The translations under genes and the position numbers were made by a program. The notes under the pieces were generated by a model. That model saw only the letters and a program-made list of their open reading frames with translations, made no database searches and was not told where the DNA came from. Positions 43,850 through 55,782 of a DNA stretch of 64,000 nt are shown here, piece after piece (position 1 is the stretch's first letter; each line of letters opens with the position of its first letter). Origin of the DNA: Clitoria ternatea (Eukaryota > Streptophyta > Magnoliopsida > Fabales > Fabaceae); contig CM075670.1 of NCBI GenBank assembly GCA_037962975.1, positions 80,727,501 to 80,791,500 on the forward strand, given 5' to 3'.

Positions 43850-44962
43850 AAAGGCAAGAACCTATTTTTAACCGAGGGTCCTGATGGTATTTACTGAGTA
43901 AAAGGTCAGATTTATGTACCTGATTCATGTGATTTACGACAATCGGTACTCGATGAAGCACATAGAAGCATGCTAAGTATTCATCCGGGTACTACTAAGA
44001 TGTATCAAGATTTGAAATTGCATTTTTGGTGGCCCGGAATAAAGAAAGATGTAGTTGACTTTGTGGCTCACTGCATAATATGTCAGAAAGCGAAGGTTGA
44101 ACATTAAAAATTGTCTGATGGATTACAACCTTTAGAGATACCCGTGTGGAAATGGGATGCTATTGCCATGGATTTCATAATGGGATTACCCAGGACTCAG
44201 AGTGGACACGATGCCATCTGGGTTATTGTGGACCGACTGACAAAGTCTGCACACTTTTTGCCAATCAACATGAGTTATTCCTTGCAGAGACTAGCACAGT
44301 TATATATTAGTGAGATAGTCCGATTGCATGGTGTTCCATCTTCAATTGTGTCGGATAGAGATCCGAGGTTTACTTCCCGGTTTCGGGGAAGTCTACATCA
44401 GGAGTTAGGTTCGAAGCTCCGATTGAGTTTGACCTATCACCCTCAGACAGATGGGCAATCCGAGCGGACTATCCAGAGTTTAGAGGACTTGTTGAGGTCC
44501 TGTGTGCTAGAGCATGGTGGTGGCTGGGAGCAATACCTTCCACTGATTGAATTCACTTATAATAATAGCTATCACAATAGCATCAGTATGGCTCCATACG
44601 AAGCTTTATATGGCAGGAAATGTCGAACTCCTCTTTGCTGGTCGGAATCGGGAGAAAGCTTAATGTTAGGACCAGAGATTATGCAGCAGACCTCCGAGCA
44701 AATCCAGATAATCAAAAATAAAATGAAAGCATTCCAGGACCATCAGAAGAGTTATTATGATAAATGGACGAAACTGATTGAATTTCAAGTCAGAGACAAA
44801 GTCTTTCTGAAAGTATCTCCGAGCAAAAGCATTGGGAGAGCATTGAAAAGTAAAAAGTTGAACCCGAGGTATATTGGTCCGTATGAAATATTGAAAAGAG
44901 TCGGACCTGTTACGTATCAGATAGCTTTGCCATCTCATTTATCAAATTTACATAGTGTGTTC
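43850..44962 (+). pseudogene. Integrase of element A
   Basis: Zinc-binding block (HRSMLSIHPGTTKMY, CIICQKAK), then the core from 44111 with AIAMDFIMGLP (Asp), IVSDRDPRF (Asp) and DGQSERTIQSLEDLL (Glu), then a C-terminal domain up to LHSVFC. The core frame is open for nearly 300 codons, but stops lie upstream near 43900 and 44106. It is cut at 44963 by element B, with the remainder at 53166. Confidence 0.9.
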
Positions 44963-46155
44963 TGTAACATCTCAAATTTTGTAATTTTTAGAAAATTCAT
45001 TCATTAAGGATTAATGGAGGATTTCTGAATGAAATTCCGAGTGAATATCGTTTAAAATAAGAAATTCCGAGTGAAATGGTGCGATACCGAGTAAAGTAAG
45101 ATTGAGGAAGCTATTTCCAAATGGAGTTAAGATGTTTTCGAGTGGAACATCATTAAGCGAATTATTTCTAAGTTAAGAGAACGGTGTCCGAATGATACGC
45201 TTCTGAATAAGGAAGGTCCGAGTGAAACGACTCCAAGTGAGAAATTTCTGATATTTTTCTAAAAATGGGACCCTCTCTGATGTGCTGTCCCTTTTCATTA
45301 AATGCTTATTCCTTATTTGTCATTTGAAGAAGAAACGTATGTCAGACTCCTTCCTATAGTTCATGTCTCTTTTGCATGAACAATATAAATACTAGTTTCT
45401 ATTGTTGAATGAGTTTAGAAACTTTTGAAAGTAAAAACATCATCTATAATTTTTCTCTATCAAACCTTACTGAAAAGCCATTAACGAAGACCAAATCAAT
45501 CTTCATTTCTTCTTTTCACGAAGGAAGTTTTGGACTGGTACAAGCTGAAAATTCTAGTCAGAATCTATAAGCTAAGATTCGGATATAGCTTTAAGAGCTA
45601 CAGGAACACTTATTTCCAGGTAGGGGGAGCGTTACATTTCAAATAGATAGTTTATGAATGGATGAGGGGTAATATTGTTATGGTGTATGCTATGTGAGAC
45701 CCTGATTGATTTACATGATTTATGTTTTCATAAATATTCCATTCATATTGTTGATATTGATATGAGATTGATGATGAGTATATGAATGTTATTCATGAAA
45801 TTTTTCATGATGATATAAATGCATGGGATGCATATCGAATAGTATATGATGCTTGTGTACTGAATGAATGTGAAATATGATGTGATTTCATAAAAGACCT
45901 TGGGTGGGACTCAAGGCAAAAGACAAAATACCTTGGGTGGGACTCAAGGCAACCTCTTGAGCGGGGCTCGGGGTTTTAGCCCGTGGCACTGATCGTTGTC
46001 ACTGAGAGTGATGGTGTCACATTGGGTGCAAACAGTTTGGTACCTGTAAAACGGCCGGATCAGCTGGGAGTTGAATTATGGCTCGGGGAGCCAGTGTTGC
46101 AACACAATTAAAAGACTTAATAATGGATTTATTCGAGTGAGTATATGTGTGCACT

Positions 46156-46214
<59 letters not shown>

Positions 46215-46761
46215 TGTTGAGTATGGCATGCTGTTTATGATATGTTATATGGCTTGATGATATAACTCGGTGATGTTTTATATACGTAGTTATGAATTGG
46301 ACTTTTAATCCGATTCAATAACTATTATTTGATATGTTTATGCTCACCCCCTACTCATTATTTTTACAGTGGACAGAGGGCACAGTGGTGGTGTTTGAAG
46401 TCACTCAACCGACCGGAGCATTATGTATTTGCATGCACAATACATAGTGTACATAGTTATTTTGCTAGAAGCCTTGGCCAGCTCCTATGATTACCGAATG
46501 AATATTCTCTTTGTATATTAAATGGCCGGTTGGCTTTTGTAATGTGACAATGATATTATTTATTTCAGATTCTATTTTTAATCTTGAAATTATTTGTGAA
46601 AAGTTTATTTGTATTTGTTTATATTTTAAAATGGGTCGGTCGGATTGATGTATAACCGGTATTGTTAGTGTTGAATCCGACTCCTGTTTTAGAAATTTAA
46701 ATTATTTATGAAAAATTTATTTGATTTATTAAAATTTATTTTAAAAATTAAGGATGTTATA
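44963..46761 (+). repeat. 5' LTR of element B (1799 bp)
   Basis: Ends TGTAACATCTC and AAGGATGTTATA. The CCGAGTGA array is only about 240 bp long compared with about 750 bp in element A, which explains most of the length difference. It contains a long AT microsatellite at 46169-46213. Confidence 0.95.
46169..46213. repeat. (AT)n microsatellite in the 5' LTR of element B
   Basis: About 45 bp of AT repeats, much shorter at the matching place in the 3' LTR (about 52608-52618). It accounts for the 33-bp LTR length difference. Confidence 0.95.
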
Positions 46762-46764
46762 TTT

Positions 46765-46776
46765 TGGTATCAGAGC
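46765..46776 (+). other. Primer binding site, tRNA-Met, element B
   Basis: TGGTATCAGAGC three bases after the 5' LTR. Confidence 0.95.
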
Positions 46777-46941
46777 AGACTTGAAAAGTCCAAGGCCAAG
46801 GTTAAGCTACTAAATGCTATGAATTGAGTGAAATCATATCACTGTTATTGTTATGTGTTATAGTTGAGGAAATCAACTATAAATAATTGCTTTCATATCC
46901 ATGAGTGGTACTAAAGTATGATGATTATTTCAGGATAAGAA

Positions 46942-48000
46942 ATGGACCCTCATGGTATGGATGCAATGGCTGCTGCCTTTCGGCGTGTGGCTGATATCTT
47001 AGAAAGGAAGAACCAACCCCAGCCGAGTGACAATCAAAGTATTGATTGTTTCTTGAAACAAAAACCGACTGAATTCCATGGAGGATTTCAGCCTGATCAA
47101 GCTTATGCCTGGATCCAGAACCTTGAACGGATCTTTGGCAGTCTGCAGTGCACTGAAGCACAAAAGTTGAGTATGCTGTTTTCATGCTTTGGAAAGAAGC
47201 TGAAAACTGGTGGAACTAAAGCCCGATTGGTAGCTATTGGGACTGAACTGAACTGGGAGAATTTCAAGGAATGTTTCCTTGAAAAATATTTCCCAAACAC
47301 TGTCAGGAGTCAGAAGGAATTGGAATTCATGGAACTTCGACAGGGTAATATGAGCGTTGAAGAGTATGCAGCAAAATTTGAGGAGCTGTGCTTGTTCTAT
47401 CCTCCTTTCCAGATGCCGGGCACAGAAGGTTCGAAATGTAATTCGAAAGTGGTTTGTACCCAAAGATTAAGAAAGCTTTCCGACACGAGGAGATTAGAAG
47501 CTTTTTGATCCTTGTAAATAAATGCAGAATATATGAGGAGGACAATAAAGCTTCAAACGGCTCGAGCTGTAAGTCGGACAGTTCTTCAAGGTTACCACCA
47601 ATCAGCTTTAAGAAGCAAGGAAAGTCTGTTAGAGGAGAATCATCCTCTAGATCTCGAGGTCGAGGGAATGCTGGTGGCCGATCGATGAATAGACCGAGGG
47701 ATATCAAATGCTTTAGATGTGGTGGCAATCATTATGCCCGAAATTGTGACAAGGATAAAGAAGTCATTTATTACCATTGCAATGAGAAAGGACATGTTCA
47801 TCCCAACTGTCCTCTTCTCCAACCGACTGAATTGAATGCCAGTGTAAACCGTGGAGGCTTCCGAGGACGAGGCCGTGGAAACGGTAACCGAGGGGGTAGA
47901 GGCAATGGTGGACGCGGCAACAATTCTGTGATGCCGAGGAACGATCGAGCTGGGAGTTTTAGTTCACCAACTGCAGGCCGGGTGTATGTTATTACTACTG
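46942..48000 (+). pseudogene. Gag of element B
   Basis: Starts MDPHGMDAMAAAFRR. The retrotransposon-gag core (WENFKECFLEKYFPN, MSVEEYAAKF) is followed by CCHC knuckles CFRCGGNHYARNC and YHCNEKGHVHPNC and a glycine/arginine-rich tail. Compared with element A, one base is lost near 47168 and the frame is regained near 47212; another deletion of about 4 bp near 47440 shifts the frame again (46942-47508, then 47454-48161). Trans-supplied gag would be needed for movement. Confidence 0.9.
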
Positions 48001-51000
48001 AGGAAGCTGCTCAAGCCAACGACTTGGTTCAGAGTAAGTGCCTACTCAGAAATATTATTATTGATGTGGTGTTTGACTCGGGTGCAACTCATTCATTTAT
48101 TTTTAATGATTGTATGATACGAATGAAAATACCTGTTGTTTCTATGAATCAATGTATCTAGTCTGACTAGTGCTCAATTATGGACTTCCATGATGTGTGA
48201 AAAAGTATCCTTCACTCTCGGTGATAGGAATTTTGTTGCTGATTTGATATGTCTACCTTTGAGAGGTCTTGATATGGTTCTCGGTATGGATTGGCTCTCG
48301 GCCAATAAAGTCTTAGTTGACTGTCGGAATTGGCAAGTGACTTTTCCTAAACAAAAAGCCGATGATTATGAAATCCAAGGTATATCTCAACTACTTATGC
48401 TATTTTGTATGGTTGATGGGAAGAGTGAGTCTAGGATCCGAGATATTCCTATTGTTTGTGATTTTCCCAAGTTATTCCCGGAGAATGTACCTGGTGTTCC
48501 TCCTGATAGAGAAATCGAGTTCTCTATTGATTTAATTCCTGGAGCCGAGCCAGTCTCCAGAGCCCCTTATAGAATGTCTTCGATTGAGCTAGCCGAGTTA
48601 AAGAAACAAGTTGACGAGCTACTCGAAAAACAATTTATCCGACCAAGTGTATCACCGTGGGGTGCTCCGGTGTTACTTGTCAAGAAAAAGGATGGTAGTA
48701 TGTGGTTATGTATTGATTACCGACAATTGAATAAGCTGACCATCAAGAATAAATATCCATTGCCTAGAATTGATGACCTAATTGACCAGTTACGTGGTGC
48801 ATCGATCTTCTCCAAAATCGATTTACGATCGGGATACCACCAAATCTGAGTGAAAGCTACCAATATTCCTAAGACGGCATTCAGGACCCGGTATGGTCAC
48901 TATGAATATGTGGTAATGCCGTTCAGAGTGACAAATGCTCTGGCTGTGTTCATGAATTATATGAACAACATTTTTCATTCTTACTTGGATCAGTTTGTGG
49001 TGGTATTCATTGATGATATACTGATTTATTCTAAGTCTTATGAGGAACATGAGGAGCATCTTCGATCGGTACTTCAAGTGTTGAAGGAGAAGAAATTGTT
49101 TGCCAAATTGTCCAAGTGTGAATTCTGGGTGGATAAGATTCAATTCCTGGGTCATGTCATTTCCAGAGAAGGTATCTCGGTAGATCCTTCAAAAGTTTAA
49201 GCTATAATGACTTGGGAGAGACCTAAGTCGGTTACCGAGATCAGGAGTTTTCTGGGTTTAGCCGGTTACAATCGGAGATTCATTGAGGGATTCTCCAAAA
49301 TTGCCTTGCCATTGACCAAGCTAACCCGGAAGGATGTTCGTTTTGTGTGGTCCTCTGAGTGCGAGCAGAGTTTTCAAGAATTGAAAGCCCGACTGACTTC
49401 TACTCCTATATTGGCCTTGCCAAATATGCAAGAGAGTTTTGTGGTCTACTGTGATGCATCTGGACTTGGCTTAGGATGTGTGTTAATGCAGAATGAACGA
49501 GTGATTGCATATGCTTCACGTCAATTATGACAACACGAGCAAAACTACCCTACCCCCACGATCTGGAATTGGCAGCAGTGGTCTTTGCACTGAAAATTTG
49601 GAGGCATTATCTTTATGGCTCTAAGTTCGAAGTGTATAGTGACCATAAGAGTTTGAAATATTTGTTTGATCAAAAAGAGTTGAATATGAGGCAGAGGAGG
49701 TGGATCGAATTCTTGAAAGATTAGGATTTCGACTTGAAATACCACCCAGGAAAGGCCAATGTTGTAGCCAACGCCTTGAGTCAGAAGTCCATTCATATGG
49801 CAACGATGATGGTTAAAGAGATGGAGTTGCTTGAACAATTCCGAGACATGAACTTGCAAGTAGATGTGTCATCATCTCGAAAAATGAATCTCGGTACATT
49901 GAAGATAGCTAATGAATTTTTGAAGAATGTTTATGTACAGCAAATGACGGATTCTTATTTAGCTGAGATGGGAGAAACTCAGGCTAAAGGTAAAAATTTA
50001 TTTCTAGCCGAGGGCTCTGATGGAATTTACCGAGTGAAAGGTCGGATTTATGTACCTGACTCGGGAGATTTACGACGAACGGTGCTTAATGAGGCACATA
50101 GAAGCATGCTGAGCATACATCTAGGTACTACTAAAATGTATCATGATTTGAAGTTGCATTTCTGGTGGCCCGGAATGAAGAAAGACGTAGTCAACTTTGT
50201 GGCTCATTGCATAATTTGTCAGAAAGCGAAGGTTGAGCATCAAAAACCGTCTGATGGTTTACAACCTTTGGAAATTCCCGTGTGGAAATGGGATGCTATA
50301 GCTATGGATTTCGTAATAGGACTACCTAAGACTCGGAGTAGTCATGATGCTATTTGGGTTATCGTAGACTGATTGACAAAGTCTGCACACTTCTTACCGA
50401 TCAACATGAGTTATTCCTTGCCGAAACTAGCATAGTTGTATATTAGTGAGATAGTTCGATTGCATGGTGTTCCATCTTCAATTGTGTCGGATAGAGATCC
50501 AAGGTTTACTTCCCGATTTTGGGGAAGTCTGCATCAGGAGTTAGGTTCGAAGCTTCGATTGAGTTCAGCCTATCATCCCCAGACAGATGGGCAATCCGAG
50601 CGGACTATCCAGAGTTTAGAGGACTTGTTAAGGTCCTGTGTGCTAGAGTATGGAGGTAGCTGGGAGTAATACCTTCCACTGGTCGAATTTACTTATAATA
50701 ATAGCTATCATAGTAGCATCGGTATGGCTCCATACAAGGCTTTATATGGAAGGAAATGCTGGACTCCCCTTTGCTGGTCGGAATCGGGTGAGAGCCTAAT
50801 GTTTGGACCAAAGATTGTGCAACAGACCTCTGAGCAAATCCAAATAATCAAAGACAAAATGAAAGCATCCCAGGACCGTCAAAAGAGTTATTATGATAAT
50901 CGGACAAAATCGATAGAATTTCAGGTCGGTGATAAAGTCTTTCTAAAAGTTTCTCCAAGCAAAGGCATTGGGAGAGCATTGAAGAGAAAAAAGTTGAGCC

Positions 51001-51344
51001 CGAGGTATATTGGTCTGTATGAAATATTGAAGAGAGTCGGACCTGTAGCTTATCAGATTGCATTGCCTTCTCATTTGGCAAATTTACATAGTGTATTCCA
51101 CGTTTCTCAATTGAGAAAGTACTTGTCAGATCCTACTCAAGAAATACCGGATGATGATGTTGAAATCCAAGAGAACTTGACTACTATAGTTGAGCCCACT
51201 GATATAGTGGATCGATCGGTAAAAATATTGAGAAACAAGAATGTCCAATTAGTCAAGGTTGCATGGCAACAGGATCAGAGTATTATGCATACTTGGGAAT
51301 GAGAAAACGCTATGAAGGAACAATATCCTGAGTTATTTCATTAA
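48001..51344 (+). pseudogene. Pol of element B: protease, RT, RNase H, integrase, chromodomain-like tail
   Basis: Protease VVFDSGATHSF near 48075. RT YRQLNKLTIKNKYPLPR and catalytic VFIDDILIYS near 49010. RNase H VYCDASGLGLG near 49450. Integrase zinc block HRSMLSIHLGTTKMY/CIICQKAK, then the core with MDFVIGLP, IVSDRDPRF and DGQSERTIQ. The tail HVSQLRKYLSDPTQEIP...KNVQLVKVAWQ...HTWE is chromodomain-like. In-frame stops lie at about 48848, 49198, 49529, 49724, 50370, 50433, 50667 and 51300, and a deletion near 48150 breaks the protease frame. Several stops are TGA where A or the family has CGA. Confidence 0.92.
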
Positions 51345-51384
51345 TGTATGATTTTTATATTTAAATTTCGAGGACAAAATTTTT

Positions 51385-51399
51385 GTAGGAGGGGAGAAA
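51385..51399 (+). other. Polypurine tract of element B
   Basis: GTAGGAGGGGAGAAA directly before the 3' LTR. Element A has the same tract at 53456-53470. Confidence 0.85.
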
Positions 51400-53165
51400 T
51401 GTAACATCCCAAATTTTGTAATTTTTAGAAAATTCATTCATTAAGGATTAATGGAGGATTTCTGAATGAAATTCCGAGTGAATATTGTTTAAAATAAGAA
51501 ATTTCGAGTGAAATGGTGCGATACTGAGTAAAGTAAGATCGAGGAAGCTATTTCCAAATAGAGTTAAGATATTTCCGAGTGGAACATCATTAAGCGAATT
51601 ATTTCTAAGTTAAGAGAACGGTGTCTGAATGAGACACTTCTGAATAAGGAAGGTCCGAGTGAAACGACTCCGAGTGAGAAATTTCTGATATTTTTCTGAA
51701 AATGGGACCCTCTTTGATGTGCTGTCCCTTTTCATTAAATGCTTATTCCTTATTTGTCATTTGAAGAAGAAATGTGTGTCAGACTCCTTCCTATAGTTCA
51801 CGTCTCTTTTGCATGAACAATATAAATACTAGTTTCTATTGTTGAATGAGTTTAGAAACTTTTGAAAGTAAAAACATCATCTATAATTTTTCTCTTTCAA
51901 ACCTTACTGAAAAGCCATTAACGAAGACGAAATCAATCTTCATTTCTTCTTTTCATGAAGGAAGTTTTGGACTGGTACAAGCTGAAAATTCCAGTCAGAA
52001 TCTATAAGCTAAGATTCGGATATAGCTTTAAGAGCTGCAGGAACACTTATTTCCAGGTAGAGAGAGCGTTACATTTCAAATAGATAGTTTATGAATGGAT
52101 GAGGGGTGATATTGTTATGGTGTATGCTATGTGAGACCCCGATTGATTTACATGATTTATGTTTTCATAAATATTCCATTCATATTGTTGATATTGATAT
52201 GAGATTGATGATGAGTATATGAATGTTATTCATGAAATTTTTCATGATGATATAAATGCATGGGATGCATATCGAATAGTATATGATGCTTGTGTACTGA
52301 ATGAATGTGAAATATGATGTGATTTCATAAAAGACCTTGGGTGGGACTCAAGGCAAAAGACAAAATACCTTGGGTGGGACTCAAGGCAACCTCTTGAGCG
52401 GGGCTCGGGGTTTTAGCCCGTGGCACTGATCGTTGTCACTGAGAGTGATGGTGTCACATTGGGTGCAAACAGTTTGGTACCTGTAAAACGGCCGGATCAG
52501 CTGGGAGTTGAATTATGGCTCGGGGAGCCAGTGTTGCAACACAATTAAAAGACTTAATAATGGATTTATTCGAGTGAGTACATGTGTGCACTGATACATA
52601 CATACATAGATATATATACTGTTGAGTATGGCATGCTGTTTATGATATGTTATATGGCTTGATGATATAACTCGGTGATGTTTTATATACATAGTTATGA
52701 ATTGGACTTTTAATCCGATTCAATAACTATTATTTGATATGTTTATGCTCACCCCTACTCATTATTTTTACAGTGGACAGAGGGCACAGTGGTGGTGTTT
52801 GAAGTCACTCAACCGACCGGAGCATTATGTATTTGCATGCACAATACATAGTGTACATAGTTATTTTGGTAGAAGCCTTGGCCGGCTCCTATGATTACCG
52901 AATGAATATTCTCTTTGTATATTAAATGGCCGATCGGCTTTTGTAATATGACAATGATATTATTTATTTCAGATTCTGTTTTTAATCTTGAAATTATTTG
53001 TGAAAAGTTTATTTGTATTTGTTTATATTTTAAAATGGGTCGGTCGGATTGATGTATAACCGGTATTGTTAGTGTTGAATCCGACTCTTATTTTAGAAAT
53101 TTAAATTATTTATGAAAAATTTATTTGATTTATTAAAATTTATTTTAAAAATTAAGGATGTTATA
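51400..53165 (+). repeat. 3' LTR of element B (1766 bp)
   Basis: Starts TGTAACATCCC and ends AAGGATGTTATA. Differs from the 5' LTR by scattered, mostly transition changes and by the AT microsatellite length. Confidence 0.95.
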
Positions 53166-53416
53166 TGTTCCATGTTTCTCAACTGAGAAAGTATTTGCCG
53201 GATCCTACTCAAGAAATGCCAGATGATGATGTTGAAATCTGAGAGAACCTGACCACTATAGCCAAGCCCACTGATATAGTGGAACAATCGGTAAAACAAT
53301 TAAGAAGCAAGAATGTTCAATTGGTCAAGGTTGCATAGCAGCAGGATCAGGGTATTATGCATACTTGGGAACGTGAAGACGTTATGAGGGAGCAATATCC
53401 CGAATTATTTCATTAA
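53166..53416 (+). pseudogene. Integrase C-terminus and chromodomain-like tail of element A
   Basis: Continues from 44962: HVSQLRKYLPDPTQE-type start, then KNVQLVKVA and HTWEREDVMREQYPELFH-stop. Stops lie near 53240 (TGA) and 53337 (TAG at a Trp codon of element B). The polypurine tract and 3' LTR follow. Confidence 0.88.
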
Positions 53417-54826
53417 TGTATGATTCTATATTTAAATTTTGAGGACGAAATTTTTGTAGGAGGGGAGAAATGTAACATCCCAATTTTTATGATTCTTAGA
53501 AAAATAATTTGTTAATGAATAAAAGAAGATTTTTGAATGATTTTCCGAGTGAAATGGTATGATTCCGAGTGAAATAAGACCGAGAACACTACTTTCAAGT
53601 CAAGTTAAGATGTTTCCGAGTGAAACATTATTGAGAGAAATATTTCTAAGTTAAGAAAATTGTGTCCGAATGAGATACTTTTGAGTGAGGTAAAATCCAA
53701 GTGAAGTGTCTCTGGGTTTGATACTTCCGAGTGAAATGATACCGAATAAGACGATTCCAAGTGGAAAGGCTTCAAGTGAGTCTTTTCAGGAAAGTGTTTT
53801 TGGACAAAGAGACTTAAACTCCGAATGAGTATGTTTTGAGTGAATAATTCCCGAGAAGGGTAAATATCCGAGTGGGGAAATTCATGTAATTTGTGCTCGG
53901 GTCGATCTTTAGAGTTTCCAAGAGCTTATGCTCGGATTTGTTTTCGAGACAGCCTTCGACCCCGAGTAATCCTTTCAAGTAGAATGACTTAAGAGAAAGG
54001 AATTGGACTTCGAACTCTGAGTGATCTTTCAGTTGAGAGACTTCCGAGTGACGCAAGAGAAAGACTTTGACTCGGGAAGAGGTATAACCGAGTGAAATAT
54101 GTCTGATTGATGTATTTCCGAATAAGACATTTCTGAGTGGGTCATTTTCGAGGAAGGGAAATTGAGTGTTTCATCGAATGAAACCTTTCTGAGTGAATTC
54201 CTCCGAATGAAGGAATTCTGAGTGGAAAGAGGCTCTGATGAATCTTTTCAGAAAATATGCCTAGAATACTGAAAATTAAGTTGAAATAAGCTGAAATCGA
54301 GTCGGAATTAATGATTATTTTAATTATTGAAGCTTTCCATGTCACTCTGTTCTTCTACCTTCCAGCAGAGTCTTTTCCTGATATTCTTCTAATTATGGGA
54401 CCCTCTCTGATGTGCTGTCCCTTTTCATTAAATGCTTATTCCTTACTTGTCATTTGAGGAAGAAACGTGTGTCACACTTCTTCCTATTGTTCACGTCTCT
54501 TTTGCATGAACAATATATATATTAACTACTGTTGAATCAGTAAAAAACTTTCGTAGTGCAAAACATTACTCCTATCCTTTCTTTTTAATCCTTACTAGAA
54601 AATTAACAAACAAAGGAGAAATCAAACTTCATTTATTTTCCTTCATGAGAAAGCTTAGATTTCATAAGTAAGAAGCTCTGAACTAATTCAGAACTGCAAT
54701 TCTAGTCAGAATTTGTGAGCAGTGACTAGGATATCATTCAAAAAGTAGTTGAAACACTTTATTTCCAGGTAGGGGGAGCATTCCATCTCAAATGTATGGT
54801 TTATGAATGGATTTGGGGTGTTATAG

Positions 54827-54831
<5 letters not shown>

Positions 54832-54869
<38 letters not shown>
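54832..54869. repeat. (AT)n microsatellite in the 3' LTR of element A
   Basis: About 38 bp; only about 18 bp at the matching place in the 5' LTR. Confidence 0.95.
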
Positions 54870-54872
<3 letters not shown>

Positions 54873-55020
54873 ATGTGTGAATCGTTATTGGAACCCGATT
54901 GAATAATATACTTTCCATTCATATTTATGATATTTATATATGATGTTGTCGTTCATGATATTGAGGATGATGATATGGGATTGATGATGTTATATATGAG
55001 TTGTATTCATGAACTTTTCA

Positions 55021-55023
<3 letters not shown>

Positions 55024-55054
<31 letters not shown>
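55024..55054. repeat. (AT)n microsatellite in the 3' LTR of element A
   Basis: About 31 bp, expanded relative to the 5' LTR (about 27022-27038). Confidence 0.95.
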
Positions 55055-55057
<3 letters not shown>

Positions 55058-55782
55058 CGTAATATGCTTGCATGATGAATGAATATGAACTATGATGTGG
55101 TTTCAATGATTCCACAAAAGACCTTAGGTGGGACTCAAGGCAACCTCTTGAGCGGGGCTCGGGGTTTTAGCCCGTGGCACTCACCGTTGTCACTGAGAGT
55201 GATGGTGTCATATAAGAGTGTAAACGGTTTGGTACCTGTAAAACGGCCGGTTCAGCTGAGAGCTGAGTTGTGGCTCGGGGAGCCAGTGTTGCAACACAAC
55301 TTAAAAGACTTAATAAATGATCCATTTGATTGAGCATGTCTATGCACTGATATATATATACGTTATTGAGATTAACATGCTGCTTTATGATATGTATGAC
55401 TCGACTATGGTTTATATAGTTATGAATTGGACTTTTAATCCGATTCAATAACTATCATTATGTTTATGCTCACCCTCTACTTTTTATCATTTTTACAGTG
55501 GATAAAGGGCACAACGATGGCATATGAAGTCACTCAGCCGATTGGAGCATTATGTATTTACTTGTTTAGTACATAGTACACAGTTGTTTTGTAGAAGCCT
55601 TGGCTGGCTCCTGTACATACCGAGCAGTTACATTTAATTGTATATTTTAAAGGGCCGGTCGGCCATTGTAAACATGACAGGGTTGTTTATTAATTCAAAT
55701 TCTGTTTTGATATTTAAATTATTTAAGAAAATTTATTTGATTGTTGAAATTTTATTTTTAAAATTCAGAACGTTATAATATA

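Larger units (their letters stand above)
44963..53165 (+). mobile_element. Element B: complete but decayed Tekay-like chromovirus nested in A
   Basis: 5' LTR 44963-46761, 3' LTR 51400-53165, duplication TGTTC at 44958-44962 and 53166-53170. Removing it rejoins the integrase end of element A. The interior (4.6 kb) has a Met primer site, gag, protease, RT, RNase H, integrase and a chromodomain-like tail in order, with about ten stops or frameshifts. Total length 8203 bp. Confidence 0.95.
25496..55777 (+). mobile_element. Element A: Tekay/Del-like chromovirus split by four nested insertions
   Basis: 5' LTR 25496-27765, tRNA-Met primer site, gag-protease-RT-RNase H-integrase with a chromodomain-like tail, polypurine tract and 3' LTR 53471-55777. 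Flanked by ATATA at 25491-25495 and 55778-55782. Own coding sequence survives at 27766-28915, 31203-31311, 33743-35737, 43850-44962 and 53166-53470. Inserts between these pieces are a minus solo LTR, a plus solo LTR, an Athila-like element and element B, each with its own target duplication. Gypsy domain order and the C-terminal chromodomain-like block place it in the chromoviruses. Without inserts it is about 9.4 kb. Confidence 0.93.
53471..55777 (+). repeat. 3' LTR of element A (2307 bp)
   Basis: Starts TGTAACATCCC and ends AGAACGTTATA. Close to the 5' LTR by eye, with longer AT microsatellites at 54832-54869 and 55024-55054. Confidence 0.93.
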
